Assembly (NCBI GenBank): GCA_037962975.1
Contig: CM075669.1
Coordinates: forward strand, 243,855,851-243,919,850
From: Clitoria ternatea
Lineage: Eukaryota; Streptophyta; Magnoliopsida; Fabales; Fabaceae
Length of the DNA stretch: 64,000 nt
Reading direction: 5' to 3'
Below, in pieces: positions 33,721 through 45,239 of this stretch. A program made the position numbers and the translations under genes. The first letter of the stretch is position 1. Each line of letters opens with the position of its first letter. The notes beneath the pieces were generated by a model. The model saw only the letters and a program-made list of their open reading frames with translations. It searched no databases and had not been told where the DNA came from.

Positions 33721-36354
33721 CTATCTCTGTTGGCTTGTCTCTCCGCCCTTTCCTTTGCCTTTACCTTCGGCCTCGCTCCCCCCATCACCAGGAGTAGTTC
33801 CTTCGTTGTTGGTCCGCTTGGGGATAGGAGCCAGGAGAGAAGGCCCCATTGACTGGCCTTCGGGAAGAGGAGCCAGCTCGTATTTAGTGTTTGGCGGATC
33901 CTCCTGACGATCATCAACAACAGCTACGAGTTTCCCTCCATGAAACTCATAGAACGGATCAATACCATTCAAATTAAGTTCCACTTTGGGATTCCGGTAT
34001 TGAATCTGACGTACAACCAACCCGAAAGATTCCTCGACTGCTTGGACACAAATATCCACAGCCTATTTCGCTCGGGCGTTAGCAGTAGTTAAATCCGTTT
34101 TCAGAGCATTAACGTCGTCATTCAAACTCGCCAACTTTAAACTTTCAATCTCCAAGAGCAGCTCCTTTTCCCTACGAGCCCAGTCTTCAGCTCCTTGGGA
34201 GTAGACGATCTTGTTTGCCTTCAATTCCTCTCCCAACTTGGCAGAATGCTCCTTCTCTGTACATAGGCTGGCATGAAGGTCGGAATTGACTTTTTTCTGA
34301 TCAAGTACTTGGGCCTCCAGCTCGTTAACAAGATACTTTAGCCTGGAGATTTCTTCATCTTTTTGATCCCCTTCTTCCTTGGAAGCCTTCAACTGACTTT
34401 CCAAGCAAAGAATGTTCGCCCTGTCCTTTGCCGAGGCAACGGTAAGGTCGTTAACCTTGCCCGACAATTTGCCAAGTCTTTCGTTATCTTCTGACAGCCT
34501 GCGAACCGACCTCAGAAGACCGGACAGTTCTGCCAATTGCCACTGCCCAGCGTTACAAGCTTGAGTTATTTCTCCAGGCTCTAACGAAGTCTTCAGCTTG
34601 TACGGAGAATCGGGGATACATTCAGGAACTGGACCCTCATACACTAAGTATGGGGCAAGATTAGAGTTGGCTGGAGGTGGGTAGGAGACCTTGGGCGCAT
34701 AATAATTAGTTATTTGATTGGTACCAGAGGCAGCAGCGGTACTTGGGACATCCAATGTGGTCCCTTCTACATTCTTTCCCTTTGAAGCCCCAGAATCGGC
34801 TGCTCTTTCAGAAGTTTTTAGTTTTTTAGGGAGAGGTTGAGGCCCTGTTTGCTCGGCGGAGTCATTTTTTGCTTTTTTCCTTTTCTCCCCAGCCTTCTTG
34901 CCCTCAACACTGGCGGTCGGTTTTTCAGATCCGCCCTCCAGTAAAGGAATGTCGTCACCAGCGGACAAAGTAAGGATTATGGTCTCAACGATAGCCTTCT
35001 TGGAATTCCGTTTTGCTTGAAAATTGTTTTCAGCCGCAACGGATTTCCCTCCAGCTTTGAGCCCCTTCAACTTCTCCATCTCTGATGACTCATCCTCGAT
35101 TTCAACTGCATAATCAGATAAGAAGACCATTAGTAATAGAAGATTTCAAGACATAGAAAGAAAGAAAGCGAGAAATAACAGAAAATTACGCAAATACTCC
35201 TCACGGGTAGTTTTCGACCCTAGCAAACACCTGCAGGAGAAAAATTTGTGTGAGGCGGTGTATGATTCAAGAGCAAAAAGGACAGAGACCTAAGTAGGGG
35301 TCAGCTCAGCCTCATCGGTATAGTAAGCCTGGGAGGTCAACAAAAAGTGCTCGTGCGTCCAGGCCACGGGAAATTCATTTATCCCGTCTTTATTCAACCA
35401 AAAAATCGGATCGTCGGGTTTAACTCGGATCCTGGTGAAGTAAGATTTGAAGGAACGCCCATCAACTTTGGCGGAGTCGGTGTAGGACTCAAAGTTGACG
35501 ATCTTGGAGTGAGTCCGGAGGGTTATCAAGCTTACTCCTCCCTTCTCCCTATTTGCTCGATGGACCACCTGTGTGAAATAAAATAGCATAGCGACCGTCG
35601 GTGTAAAGTTAAAGTGCTCTCCAAGCACTTCTAAAGAACGGATCAACCCCCATCCGTTGGGGTGAAGCTGAGAGGGGGCGCAGTCCAAGAACCTCAGGAC
35701 CCCCATCTGAAACTTAGTCAGAGGAAAACGCACACCCAAGTTTAAGAAGAGGAAGTTATACATATAGATTGACCTCTCATCTGGTGTGTGACATATCCGC
35801 TCTGAAGGAAGGGGAGCCAACACCATAAAACGCTCCTTGTATTTTTCCTTTTTAAAGACGGTGAAGCAAGGCTCCAACCTTGCTCCGTCCTCCCTAGCAT
35901 GGATGGACGGTGTGTCGCGAAATTCATCAGCCACCCAGCTATATGGACGTTTCTGTTGGAACTTCACCCAGTCAATCCGGTGTGCAACTACATTACACAG
36001 TCCAGAAGCTGTCTTCAAGATATACTGTTGAGAAGGTACTCCACCACTAGAGGTGCTTTCTCCGGTCATATTCTTTACAGCTAATTTAAAAGCCTTTACG
36101 CTGCGGTAAAAACTCACATCATCAGAGAGGTATAAATCAGCGCTCTCCTCACTCTCACTAGAAGAGGATTCTGAAGAGGGTATTATCACCCTTTGCCTTG
36201 AGTAGGGCGATGCCTCTCTCTCTGAATGAAGTGGCTTTGAGTAGGAGATCACAGGGATCCTCCCACCACGACTTGAGGGAGCTCGAGACAAGGCTCTTCC
36301 TCCTCTTCCCTTAAGGCCAACATGGCTCGAGCTAGCAAAACCTCTCCCAGACAT
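33721..36354 (-). pseudogene. Antisense extra gene of E4, copy 1 (two exons, two TAG stops)
   Basis: Transcribed opposite to gag-pol. Exon 1: ATG 36354 to 35190. Intron: 35189-35106. Exon 2: 35105 to TGA at 33723-33721. Joining at the intron keeps one frame (exon 1 ends ...EEYL, exon 2 goes on EIEDESSEMEKLK). Two TAG codons (35292-35290 and 34065-34063) interrupt it. The N-terminal part has a Ser/acidic stretch, then a domain with LAPLPSERICHTPDER, LGVRFPLTKFQMGVLRFL and APSQLHPNGWGLIRSLEVL. This resembles the plant 'putative gypsy type transposon' domain. Exon 2 has basic KR-rich segments (GEKRKKAKN, LPKKLKTSE), then a long heptad coiled coil (about 34530-34070) and a conserved FYEFHGGKLVAVV motif. 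The role is unknown; antisense ORFs of this kind are known in the Tat lineage. Confidence 0.78.
35106..35189 (-). other. Intron of antisense gene copy 1 (84 bp)
   Basis: Donor TTGC|GTAATTTTC and acceptor TGATTATGCAG|TTGAAATC. Copy 2 has the same junction at the same codon and phase (39471-39384), which supports splicing at this site. Confidence 0.75.
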
Positions 36355-36522
36355 TTAGGAAAACTAAAAGAAAATACGAGAAGACGAAGGAAAAGGTTAC
36401 CTAAGAATGAAGAAAGATGGTGAATCAAGTTTCACACAAGCAAACAGAAATGTCTTCTCAAAATTTTTGTAGAGTTTCGTCAGGGACGCAAGATTAAGTG
36501 GTTTCTGAATTCACTAAGTATT

Positions 36523-36533
36523 CCTTTTATAAG
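36523..36533 (-). promoter_or_regulatory. TATA box of antisense gene copy 1
   Basis: The minus strand reads CTTATAAAAGG, about 170 bases before the ATG. The box and its surroundings (TTAGTGAATTC..., AGAAACCACTTA) are conserved before copy 2. A CACGTG G-box lies farther upstream at about 36768. Confidence 0.68.
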
Positions 36534-36554
36534 GGAGCAACAGACTCAATTACT

Positions 36555-37111
36555 GGGTTAAAGGTTATGTCGTTTACCACCAAACGACACCTTTTTGCTA
36601 AATACAAGGCTGTCGTTTCAAATCCTGAGGTGCGAAAGTAGCGTCGATTCGTCAAAAGGCCTCTCAAATGGGCCTCAGAATTTAAAATTCAGACCCATCA
36701 AGCTCCCCAGTGACGGTTATAAAGACGTGTGCATTTAGGGCAATAATGGTTCACCCACGTGATTAAAGGTATTAAATGTCTAATCATGAGAAACGTTATA
36801 ACTGTTACTCGAATACCAAGGGTTACAAGTTTCAATAACTTCTGGGATTCTTACACAAAGAACCCTTTGTCCGAATCCGTCCTAAGGAGCGCTACGACAA
36901 CGGAACCTTCGTTCCAAGAATGGATATCTACGTGACAATGTATATCATCCAGTATCCAGACTTCTTATAAACGACATAGCTTATATGAGCCACTTTACTA
37001 GTCCCTCACACAAGCTAAGGGACAAATAGAGTGATGATACCATCATCGATACCGGATTTGATAACAAAATTAAATATTCAATCCGTACCCTGACGATTAA
37101 AACGTACTTTC
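36555..37111. other. Upstream flank of antisense gene copy 1
   Basis: Homologous to 40830-41331 upstream of copy 2. Shared words include GTCGTTTCAAAT, GGGCCTC, CACGTG, AAAGGTATTTAATG-like and the closing CTCACACAAGCTAAGGGACA (36010s offset; at about 37010), which matches the E4 polypurine tract region at 41309-41328. No gene. Confidence 0.6.
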
Positions 37112-37462
37112 CCAGGACGGATGATCTCAATCACCTAATCTGTGATTTGACGATGTAACTCCTGGCGTGGTGTACTTCCCCAGGACGGATAATCTCAATC
37201 ACCTATTTTATGATTTGACGATGTAACTCCTGGCATTGACAATTACTCTTACGATTAAAATATCTTTGCCTAGGACGGATGATCTCAATCACCTATTCTA
37301 TGATTCGATGACGTAACTCCTGGCACGGACAATTCCCATCATTATCCTTATGATGGAAGTCTTTGAAGACTCAATCCGTACTCTTACTCTTACGAGATGT
37401 ATTTCCCCAGGACGGATGTTCTCTATCACCTATTCTGTGATGTGATGATGTGACTCCTGGCA
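37112..37462 (+). repeat. Four-copy 54-bp spaced repeat
   Basis: Units start at about 37112, 37180, 37269 and 37407. They read CCAGGACGGATGATCTCAAT at the left and end GATGTAACTCCTGGC, so the ends CCAGGA/TCCTGG are inverted repeats of each other. A diverged fifth copy lies at 30105-30160. Confidence 0.82.
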
Positions 37463-38017
37463 TAGACAAATTCCCATCATCATCCTTATGATAAAATACC
37501 CAACCATCATCTTTATGTATCTTTGCAGTTCCCCAAGCTCGGAACAATACTCTCACATTGGACGACGTTTTTCTCTCCAGTGAGAATAATACGAATTAAT
37601 ACTAGTCATCCGCCCTGTGACACCACTTCTGTGAACAACGGATCGACTCCTTCTCTCCCCAAAAAGTATTAAAGTTAATGCCCTATGACAGGTATCTATT
37701 TCTTAACATACTTGTACTTGGGGATAGTATTCATGTATATATCTCTCCGTTCTAAATTTATCTATCTTATACGATCTAATTTTTCGAGGCAATTATTTCA
37801 ATTCGACATCAATGTTAGTTATACAGAACGGATATATGCATCTGAGTTATACTATTCTTCATGAAGAATTGAAGATAAATGTCTGAATGGAAATTTATTC
37901 ATTCATAAAAAGCAAGATTACATGTAATTGGTCAAAACCGGAGTTGATCCCGGAACACAACTTTACATATGAAAAATAAGAAGACTACGGAAGGGGAACT
38001 TGCTCCTCAGTTTCTTT
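37463..38017. other. Non-coding flank between the two antisense genes
   Basis: No gene seen. It contains the copy-2 counterpart of the 33470-33720 flank (for example GGGGATAGTATTC and GATCCCGGAACACAA). Confidence 0.55.
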
Positions 38018-40597
38018 CTATCCTTCCCCTTCTCCAAGGTCTTGTGTCCCTTCTTTAGGGATCCCCTCTGGAGCTTCCTCTTCTGGTGCCTTCGCACCTC
38101 CTGTAGATGAGACGCCCTCCGGCATAGGAACAGCGAAATCCGGTCCCATACTTTGACCCTCGGGAAGAGGGGGCAAACCGTATAAGGACTCCGGAGGATC
38201 TTCATGACGACCTTCAACCACTGCGACTAACCTCCCTCCATGGAATTCATAGAACGGATCCATACCATAGAGGTTAAGTGCCACAGTGGGGTTACGGTGG
38301 AAAACTTGGCGTATAGCTAGGCCGAAGGATTCTTCAGCAACTTGAGTGCATATATCAATCGCTTCCTTCGCCTCAGCTTTAGCCACAGCTAATTCTTCCC
38401 GTAACCTCAGAAGTTCTCCACCCGATCCTTCAGATTTCGTGCTCTCAGCCTTTAGTCCCTCAATCTCAAGGAGGAATTTCTTCTCCTTTTGGGACCAATC
38501 CTCTGCTTGTTTAAAATAATCCTCCACAGTAGCTTTGCTTTTATCTTCAAGATCAGCTTGTTTAGCCTGACTGCTACGGAGTTCTTCTTTTGACTTATCA
38601 AGCATCTCCTCCTTCTCTGCCAGTTTACCCTCTAAGTCTTTAAGCAAGGTTTTGAGCTTGAGATTCTCCTTGTTCATGAGATCTCTGAACTCTTTAGACT
38701 TGATTAGGCGATCCTCAGCTAACTTTAGGGCAGCTTTATCCTTCTCCGCTGAGAGGTTAAGCTGTTCTACTTTATCGCTCAGGTTATCGACCTCAGCAGC
38801 ATTATCAGCTAACAAGCTGAGCGAATTAAGCATCCCCGTAAGTTCTGCTAGCTGCCATTTCCCGGCCTCACACACCAATTTAATTTCTTTAGGTTCAAGT
38901 GTGGGCCGGAGTTCATATAGCGGCTGAGGGAGTATCGCTGGAGTCGTCCCCCGGTATGAGAGGAAAGGAGTGAGGAACGAAGAAGTTGGAGAGGAGATCG
39001 GATTTGATCCGAAGACCCCAGAAAGAATACCCTTATGGAGTCCGGACGAAACTTTAGCTAGTCCGACATTTCTACAGCTTTGCCTTTAGAGGCCCTTGCT
39101 CTTTCCGAACTCATGGAAGGTTTATGTTTTTTCACCTTTGAAGGGTTATTCTGAATCTTCTTCCTCTTCTCTGTTATTCTGGGATGACCCGCATTCGCAC
39201 CGACTGAATCTCCCTCCACCAGCGGGATCTCCCCTTCTACATCTGAGGTCAGAATGATCAATTCAGACCGATCTTTCTTAGAATTCTCCTTTGGCAGAAT
39301 TTCATTCTCACCAACTACTGATTTCTCTCCTGCCTTCAAGAATTTTAACTTTTTCATCTCTGGAGATTTTTGTTCTATTTCACCTGCATGCATAAATAAA
39401 ATGTATTAGCAACAAAGAAATGCTCAAATACAATCAACAAAGGAGGAAAAGAGAAATAATACGAGAATTACGTAGATATTCATCTCGGACATCGCTCAAA
39501 CTACCTAAAAGATGTCTACACAAAAATGCTTTAAAGCGTGTAGAGTATGCTTCAAGGGCGAATAATACTGTCGTTGTTTCGGTAGACAGCTCGGATTGAT
39601 GAGTGTAGTACGCTTGGGAAGTCAGATGAAAATGCTCATGAGTCCAGCTCAGAGGAAATTTATTAAGACCCTCTTCATTCTTCTAGAAGATGGGCTTGTT
39701 CTTTTTAATTGAAACTCGGGTAAAGAAAGACTTGAAAGACTTCCCGTCAACCTTAGCCGAATCAGTATAAGATTCAAAGTTCACAAAGGAATATAGAGTC
39801 CGGAGTGTGACCAAGCCGACACCACCTTGCCCGTTAGCCCTCCGAACTACTTGAGTGTAATAGAACAGCATCGCTACAGTGGGTGTGAAGTTGAAATAGT
39901 CACCCAATACTTCTAGAGCTCGGATGAGTCCCCAACCATTGGGATGAAGTTGAGAGGGTGCGTAATTTAAGAACCTTAATACACTCATTTGAAACTCGGA
40001 TAAGGGGAAATGGACTCCGAGGTAATGAAATACAAAGTCGTGCATGTACACAAAACGTTCATCCGGGATGACGTGACAAATCCGTTCTGAAGGTAGAGGT
40101 GCAAACACCCTGAACCATTTTTTCATCTCTTTCTTTGCGTGAACTGTAAACCTTGGCTGAATCTGAGACCCTTTTTCATTCGTGTGATGAGAAGTTAAGT
40201 TTTTAAACTCATCAGCTACCCAGCAGAAAGGCCACTTGGCCTGAAGCTCTTCCCAATTTAGCCGAGAGGCAACAACGCTATACAAGCCTTCTGCGGTTTT
40301 CAAAATAGTTTGATCTCCAGAGCTTCCTTCTCCAGTCATCGTTCGAGTCGTGTGGACAAAAATCTTTGCTCTACGATAAAAAGTCACATCGTCAGAAGGG
40401 TAACAGTAATTACTCATCTCACTTTTCGAAGAGCGACTACAATCAGAGGACGACTCTGAGAAGGGAAAAGTCACTCTCCACCGTGAGTAAGATCCCCTTT
40501 CTGAGCGACATGACTCAGCCCTCGGAAGAATCATAGGGATTCTTCCCCCATGATAGTTAGGGTTGCGAGAAGCTAATCTCCCCCTCTTAAGGAACAT
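38018..40597 (-). pseudogene. Antisense extra gene of E4, copy 2 (two exons, stops and frameshift)
   Basis: Diverged paralogue of copy 1. I place the start at ATG 40597 (MFLKRGRLAS) by alignment, not at the farther upstream 40624. Exon 1 runs to 39472 with a TAG at 39685-39683. The intron is 39471-39384. Exon 2 starts at 39383, has a TAG at 39060-39058 and a frameshift before 38878, then is open to 38018. The shared core is easy to see: LPSERICHVIPDERFVYM, LGVHFPLSEFQMSVLRFL, YAPSQLHPNGWGLIRALEVL, NFESYTDSAKVDGKSFKSF. The coiled coil (38878-38330) and FYEFHGGRLVAVVEG near the end also match copy 1. It is more decayed than copy 1. Confidence 0.75.
39384..39471 (-). other. Intron of antisense gene copy 2 (88 bp)
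   Basis: Donor CTAC|GTAATTCTCG and acceptor CATGCAG|GTGAAATAG. Joining gives ...DEYLR-EIEQKSPEM, aligning with copy 1 across the junction. Confidence 0.72.
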
Positions 40598-40790
40598 TCT
40601 TTTCAAGCAAAAATAGCAGAACAAAAGAAGATGAAAATAACAGAGGGAAGAAAGTGGTTACCTAAGGTGATAAGGAAGGTGGAGACAGAGAAAAGCTTTG
40701 CAAAACAAGCAGCAAGCGTCCTTACGAAATTTCTGCAGAGTTTCGTTAAGGAATCAGAAGTAAGTGGTTCCTAGAATCCACTAAGTGTTT

Positions 40791-40800
40791 CTTTTATAAG
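40791..40800 (-). promoter_or_regulatory. TATA box of antisense gene copy 2
   Basis: The minus strand reads CTTATAAAAG, about 200 bases before the ATG and at the homologous place to the copy-1 box. An ACACGTGT box lies upstream near 41024. Confidence 0.66.
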
Positions 40801-41316
40801 AAACGAAGAGTTTCGGTTACCAACTCTTGGGATGTGTCGTTCATGACTAAAGCATCGATTCACAACTCAAACGACACAGTCGTTTCAAATTCATGGGCGT
40901 CAAAACAACACTGATTCACCAAAGGGCCTCTCCATTGGGCCCAGAAGTTTTAAAAAATTGTAAGCCCATTAAGCCCTATGCGATGGTTACTGAGATACAC
41001 GCCTCAGATGCAATAATTGCTCGCACACGTGTTTAAAGGTATTTAATGCCTAATCATGCGACGCAATTTATGCCTTACAGCCGTTACTCGAATTTCAAAA
41101 GTCTTCAGTTTCGAAAAAATTTTGGGATTCTCATACAGTGAATCTTTGTCTGGATCCGTTGTATCGACATTATAACAACGGAGTACTCATTTGAAGAATG
41201 GATCTTCACGATATAATAACGCGCATGTAAGAAAACATTTCCCACATAAGTATACCGGCATCTAGACCTCTCGTAGGTTGAATAGCTTATGTGAACAACT
41301 ACACAGTCCCTCACAT

Positions 41317-41331
41317 AAGCTAGGGGACATA
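41317..41331 (+). promoter_or_regulatory. Polypurine tract of E4
   Basis: AAGCTAGGGGACATA lies directly before the TGATCCGG of the 3' LTR. A related AAGCTAAGGGACAAA occurs near 37014 at the matching end of the copy-1 unit. Confidence 0.68.
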
Positions 41332-42073
41332 TGATCCGGTCTTGATATCGATATCCGTTCTACAGGATATATTTCAACGTCTTTGACAGCTTGTCAACGT
41401 GTAATCGGTGTCATCAGTATACATCCGGACTCTACTTCCGTATCACGCGCTCTCCCTATACCGGTTGTCCAGGATAACACCATGACACCGGATAATATAC
41501 ATGTCACCATACAGAAGACAAAGGGCATTGCTACAGGGACCGATCAATAATTCCCTACACTACGAGCCAAAATCTGCTCACGGGAATGCTCAACTTGTCC
41601 TCTAAGTCCAGCCTACACTGCCTACGCTCAATATAAAATAGCCACTTGACCCAATCATACTGGCAAGTGCACAATAAAATAATAATTTACAATATTAGTG
41701 GAGGTTAATGGTTCCCCACTAACAAGTCCTCGTTAATCAAGCCAATCAGGTATATGAACTCTCTTCATCAATGGAGAGGGGGATCTTCGACTACTTTTCA
41801 ACTTACAATCACTCTCTGAAATACATTCCTCACTTGGAATATTATCACTAACTTGAGCGTCGGAGAATCTTCGCAGGTGACACCACCTTTCGCCCACATC
41901 AACGTGTGAGGACGGTGTGAAGGACCTCCAGGACGCCCAATCCGCTCTTATCATACAGAGACATCAAATACGTAAACCGGATACTCACATAACCGGTCTT
42001 CAGAGACGTAATCATTTCACTATTTGTGACTGACCCGACACCGGATCTCTTGACCCCGGTTCTGGATAGATCA
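41332..42073 (+). repeat. 3' LTR of E4 (742 bp)
   Basis: It opens TGATCCGGTC and closes TGGATAGATCA. Same length as the 5' LTR, with mostly transition differences. Confidence 0.92.
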
Positions 42074-42078
42074 GTCAT
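42074..42078. repeat. Target site duplication of E4, right copy
   Basis: GTCAT, paired with GCCAT at 23668-23672. Confidence 0.72.
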
Positions 42079-43430
42079 CTTCCCCAATAAACAAGATTCA
42101 CATGTATCTATTGATTTAAAATCAAAAAAGTCTAAATATTCATCTTTATGGAGTTTAGAAATATATTTCTCATTTATATGTCTTAGGCAACAATGTCAAA
42201 GATAAGTTGGGTTTAAATCATTTGGTTTAACCCTTTTAGTATTAATGTTATAGATAAGGGTTTCGAGATCGAGAACATAAAGTCCATTACTCAAATTTAC
42301 ACAGCAATAAAACATGTCATTCAAATAAACAGAACAACTACTGTTCTTTATTATAAAGGAAAACCCTTTCCTATCTAGACAAGAAACATAAATAATGTTT
42401 CTTCTTATTTCCAGAACATAAAAACAATTTTCTAACTCAAGAACAAACCCTGAGGGCAAGGATAAAAAATAAGTCCCTACAGCTAATGCAGCAACTCTTG
42501 CTCCATTTCCAACGCGTAGGTCCACCTCGCCCTTCATCAACTGCCTACTCCTTTTTAGATCTTGCACAGTAAGACAAATGTGAGATCCACATCCAGTATC
42601 TAATACCCATGATGTTGAAGTTGACAAGTTAATTTCTATAACAAAAATACCTGAAGTGGAAGTCTCACTTCCCATCTTCTTAAGCTCTTCCAGATACTTT
42701 GGACAGTTTATCTTCCAGTGTCCCTTCTGTCCACAATGGTGACAATTTCCTTCCTTAGCCACCCCACCCACAGGTTTTAAGGCTGATGTACTTGGCTTAT
42801 CCTTGCCTTTCTAAATTGTCTTGCCTTTTCCCATAACATCCTTTCCTTTGCCTTTATGCATATGACCTTTCCTTTACCTTTGCCAGAATTGACCATCATT
42901 ATGGCCTTGCTCTTTCCTTTAGAAATATTGGGCTCAGCAGTCCTCAACATATTGAGTAGCTCTGGTAATGTTTTATCCAATGCATTCATGTTATAATTCA
43001 TGATGACTGGCTTAAAATTGTCAGGTAATGACTTCAAAATGAGATGAGTAGCTAACTTTTGAGAGAAGGGGAATCCTAGCCTAGCTAGATTCTTCAGGTA
43101 CCCAATCATTTTGAGCACATGAGGTCCTACAGAACCTCCCTCTTCAAGTCTATAACTAAATAAGGCTGAAGAAACATCATATATTTCTTAGTCAGCTTGA
43201 CCTTGATATAGTTTCCTTAGGTTTTCGATCATCTTGTAAGTATCCTTGTCAGCTTTAGAGGCATTGGTCGCGGGTGGTTCCGGAATTGGATCTTCCAGGA
43301 CATACTGCTTTTTCTCTTGTTTGAGGACAATCCTCAAATTCCTATACCAGTCTAGAAAGTTGGGTCCAGATAATTTTTCTTTGTCTAGGATCGTTCGCAA
43401 TGAAAGGTTTGAAGGCATGTTTGATGTCAT
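42074..43430 (-). pseudogene. copia gag-protease and integrase zinc-finger start (E5)
   Basis: Gag starts at ATG 43430 (MTSNMPSNLSLRTILDKEKLSG), with SGPNFLDWYRNLRIVLKQEKK, the N-terminal gag motif common in copia elements. A TAA at 43190-43188 and a frameshift around 42775 break it. It continues with a nucleocapsid zinc knuckle CHHCGQKGHWKINC, then protease STSWVLDTGCGSHIC with an intact DTG site. The pre-integrase region follows (GLYVLDLE, and a WHCCLRHINEKYISKL zinc-finger motif in a broken frame). At 42074 E4 begins; integrase resumes at 23672. Confidence 0.86.
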
Positions 43431-45225
43431 GGTTATCTAAAATAGAAAGATATGTAGTAAGTATCAATTAAAAACATATTTAGTTTTTGGTCTTAAAATT
43501 AAACATGTCTTCCACTATTTTGATTCAAAATAAAATCACCCTCTACGAATCAGAAAATCCCGTTGGAAGATTTTCTAGTGGGTAAAGATCCATATTTGGC
43601 CTAATGTTAAGTTAGCTTTGGCTAATCACTTAACATTTGGTTATTTAGGTAGAAAACTCCTTTCCAATTGTATCTTATACAACTCTTAGACATTGGGTTA
43701 GGTAACCATTACCGATCATTCATCTTATAAAAGTTTAGCCCAATGTATACGCCTCTAAGTTTATTTAATCCAATTGATAACTTAGTAAGTTAAAACCCAA
43801 TAAAACATTTTGGATATTACAATTATCTCATCGCTTCTTACTAATATAAATGATAGTACCCTTCTTTGGCAGACCTACTATTCATTGACATTAGTATTGA
43901 TGAGTGTACTTATTGGAAGGCGTTTGTAACTTAATATTCTTTTGGGGGATTTTAATTCATTTTAAATTATCGTCTTTGTTAAATGCTTTAAGGCAATAAA
44001 ATTATCCCCAAAGCATGCAAACAAAATTATGAGATGGTTATGGTCTTCCTAGAAGAATAAATAAATAAATAAACCTAAAGGAACTATGTTGCCAAGGCTT
44101 TATGAAGTCCTACTTCTTGAACCCACCATCCTCTTAGAGTCACCACTCCTTGGTTCCTTTCAAAGTCAAAAGCGCTTAGAGTCACCACTCTAGTTTTCTT
44201 CTAGGTCTCTACTTTGTTGGCTCGATCAAGATTACAAGATTTTAAAGAAACTCACTTTATATACGAGTGAAGGGTTGAGAAAAGAAATACAATAGAATGG
44301 AGAGAGGCACAACACGTAGGCTATATTTAAATAAAATAACTAAGACCATAACCATTCACCATGTAACGTGTTAATTAATTAATTATAACCCATTTGAAAG
44401 CATTAAAAAAATTAATTTTTAAACGGGGCATTAAACGTGTGGGTTGGTAATAAGGTGCTACGCAGAGAATGTACGGGTGTCCCGCTTAAGTACCAGGTTG
44501 GTTCCTAGGAAAGAGAGGTGGGTCTGGTGTGACCGCTTAAGTACCAAGTCTTTCCTAGCCAGAATGTCCCACAGACCATTAATAGCTCTAAAATTTCGAA
44601 TAGGGTTTCAACCACTTTGAAACCCTAATTCCTTATTGCGAACACTTCACAACACAGCTGTCAAGGCACATGTAGGCAGCGTCATCTAGGGTTTCAAAAC
44701 CTAGAATTCAAATTGCACCTTTCTCATGACGACTGCCTAGGTTTCAATGTTTGAACCCTTGGTTAAGGAACGACCAAGGTTTAACACTTAAACCTTATCA
44801 CTTGACGCCCCTTAACATGAACTATTCATGCTCGGAGATCAACGTATTATCAAAACGTAGTTTGTATGACGACAATCATTATTAACGAATTCAACACATG
44901 TATCACATACGGAAAATTAAAAACGCAAATATCATACAAGCCTATAAAATAACAGAAACACATACTTCAAATAAGAAAGCTTATAAATAATATCTCATAC
45001 AATTTACAGAAAACATAAGAGCATATGAATCATGATATTATTTCATACATAACCATGCTTAAATGTTTTTCAAAACAAGTTTCGCAAACAAATTTCACAA
45101 AATAGAACATAAAGCTTATAACAAGAAAACGATTTCATAAATCAAAATTTTTAAAAGCTTTTGCAGAATGAAAAACATGCCATCATGAAACGTAAACAAA
45201 TGCCCAAAACATAGCTTTGCAACCT
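43431..45225 (-). other. Leader between primer site and gag of E5
   Basis: 1.8 kb without a supportable gene, long for a copia leader. It contains a tandem-like pair CGCTTAAGTACCA...TTCCTAG at 44483 and 44543. It may hide a further small insertion, but I found no clear borders. Confidence 0.55.
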
Positions 45226-45238
45226 GGCTCTCATACCA
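45226..45238 (-). promoter_or_regulatory. Primer binding site, tRNA-iMet type (E5)
   Basis: The minus strand reads TGGTATGAGAGCC; the copia consensus is TGGTATCAGAGC, so there is one mismatch. It lies next to the LTR end at 45240. Confidence 0.82.
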
Positions 45239-45239
45239 C

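Larger units (their letters stand above)
23673..42073 (+). mobile_element. E4: Tat-type Ty3/gypsy element with duplicated antisense genes (18.4 kb)
   Basis: Two 742-bp LTRs (23673-24414, 41332-42073), a near-perfect 5-bp target duplication and a primer site frame a single element. Plus strand: gag-protease, RT, RNase H, a second RNase H, integrase (24482-29912). Then come repeat-rich DNA with a solo copia LTR, and two minus-strand genes (36354-33721 and 40597-38018). The second RNase H before integrase is the hallmark of the Tat lineage, whose members are also known for antisense extra ORFs. I count about 36 LTR differences by eye (near 5 percent), so E4 is older than the E1 pair. Confidence 0.9.

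Noticed and set aside
43431..45225. An additional element in the E5 leader
   Set aside because: The length is suspicious, but no terminal repeats, target duplication or coding remnants could be identified.
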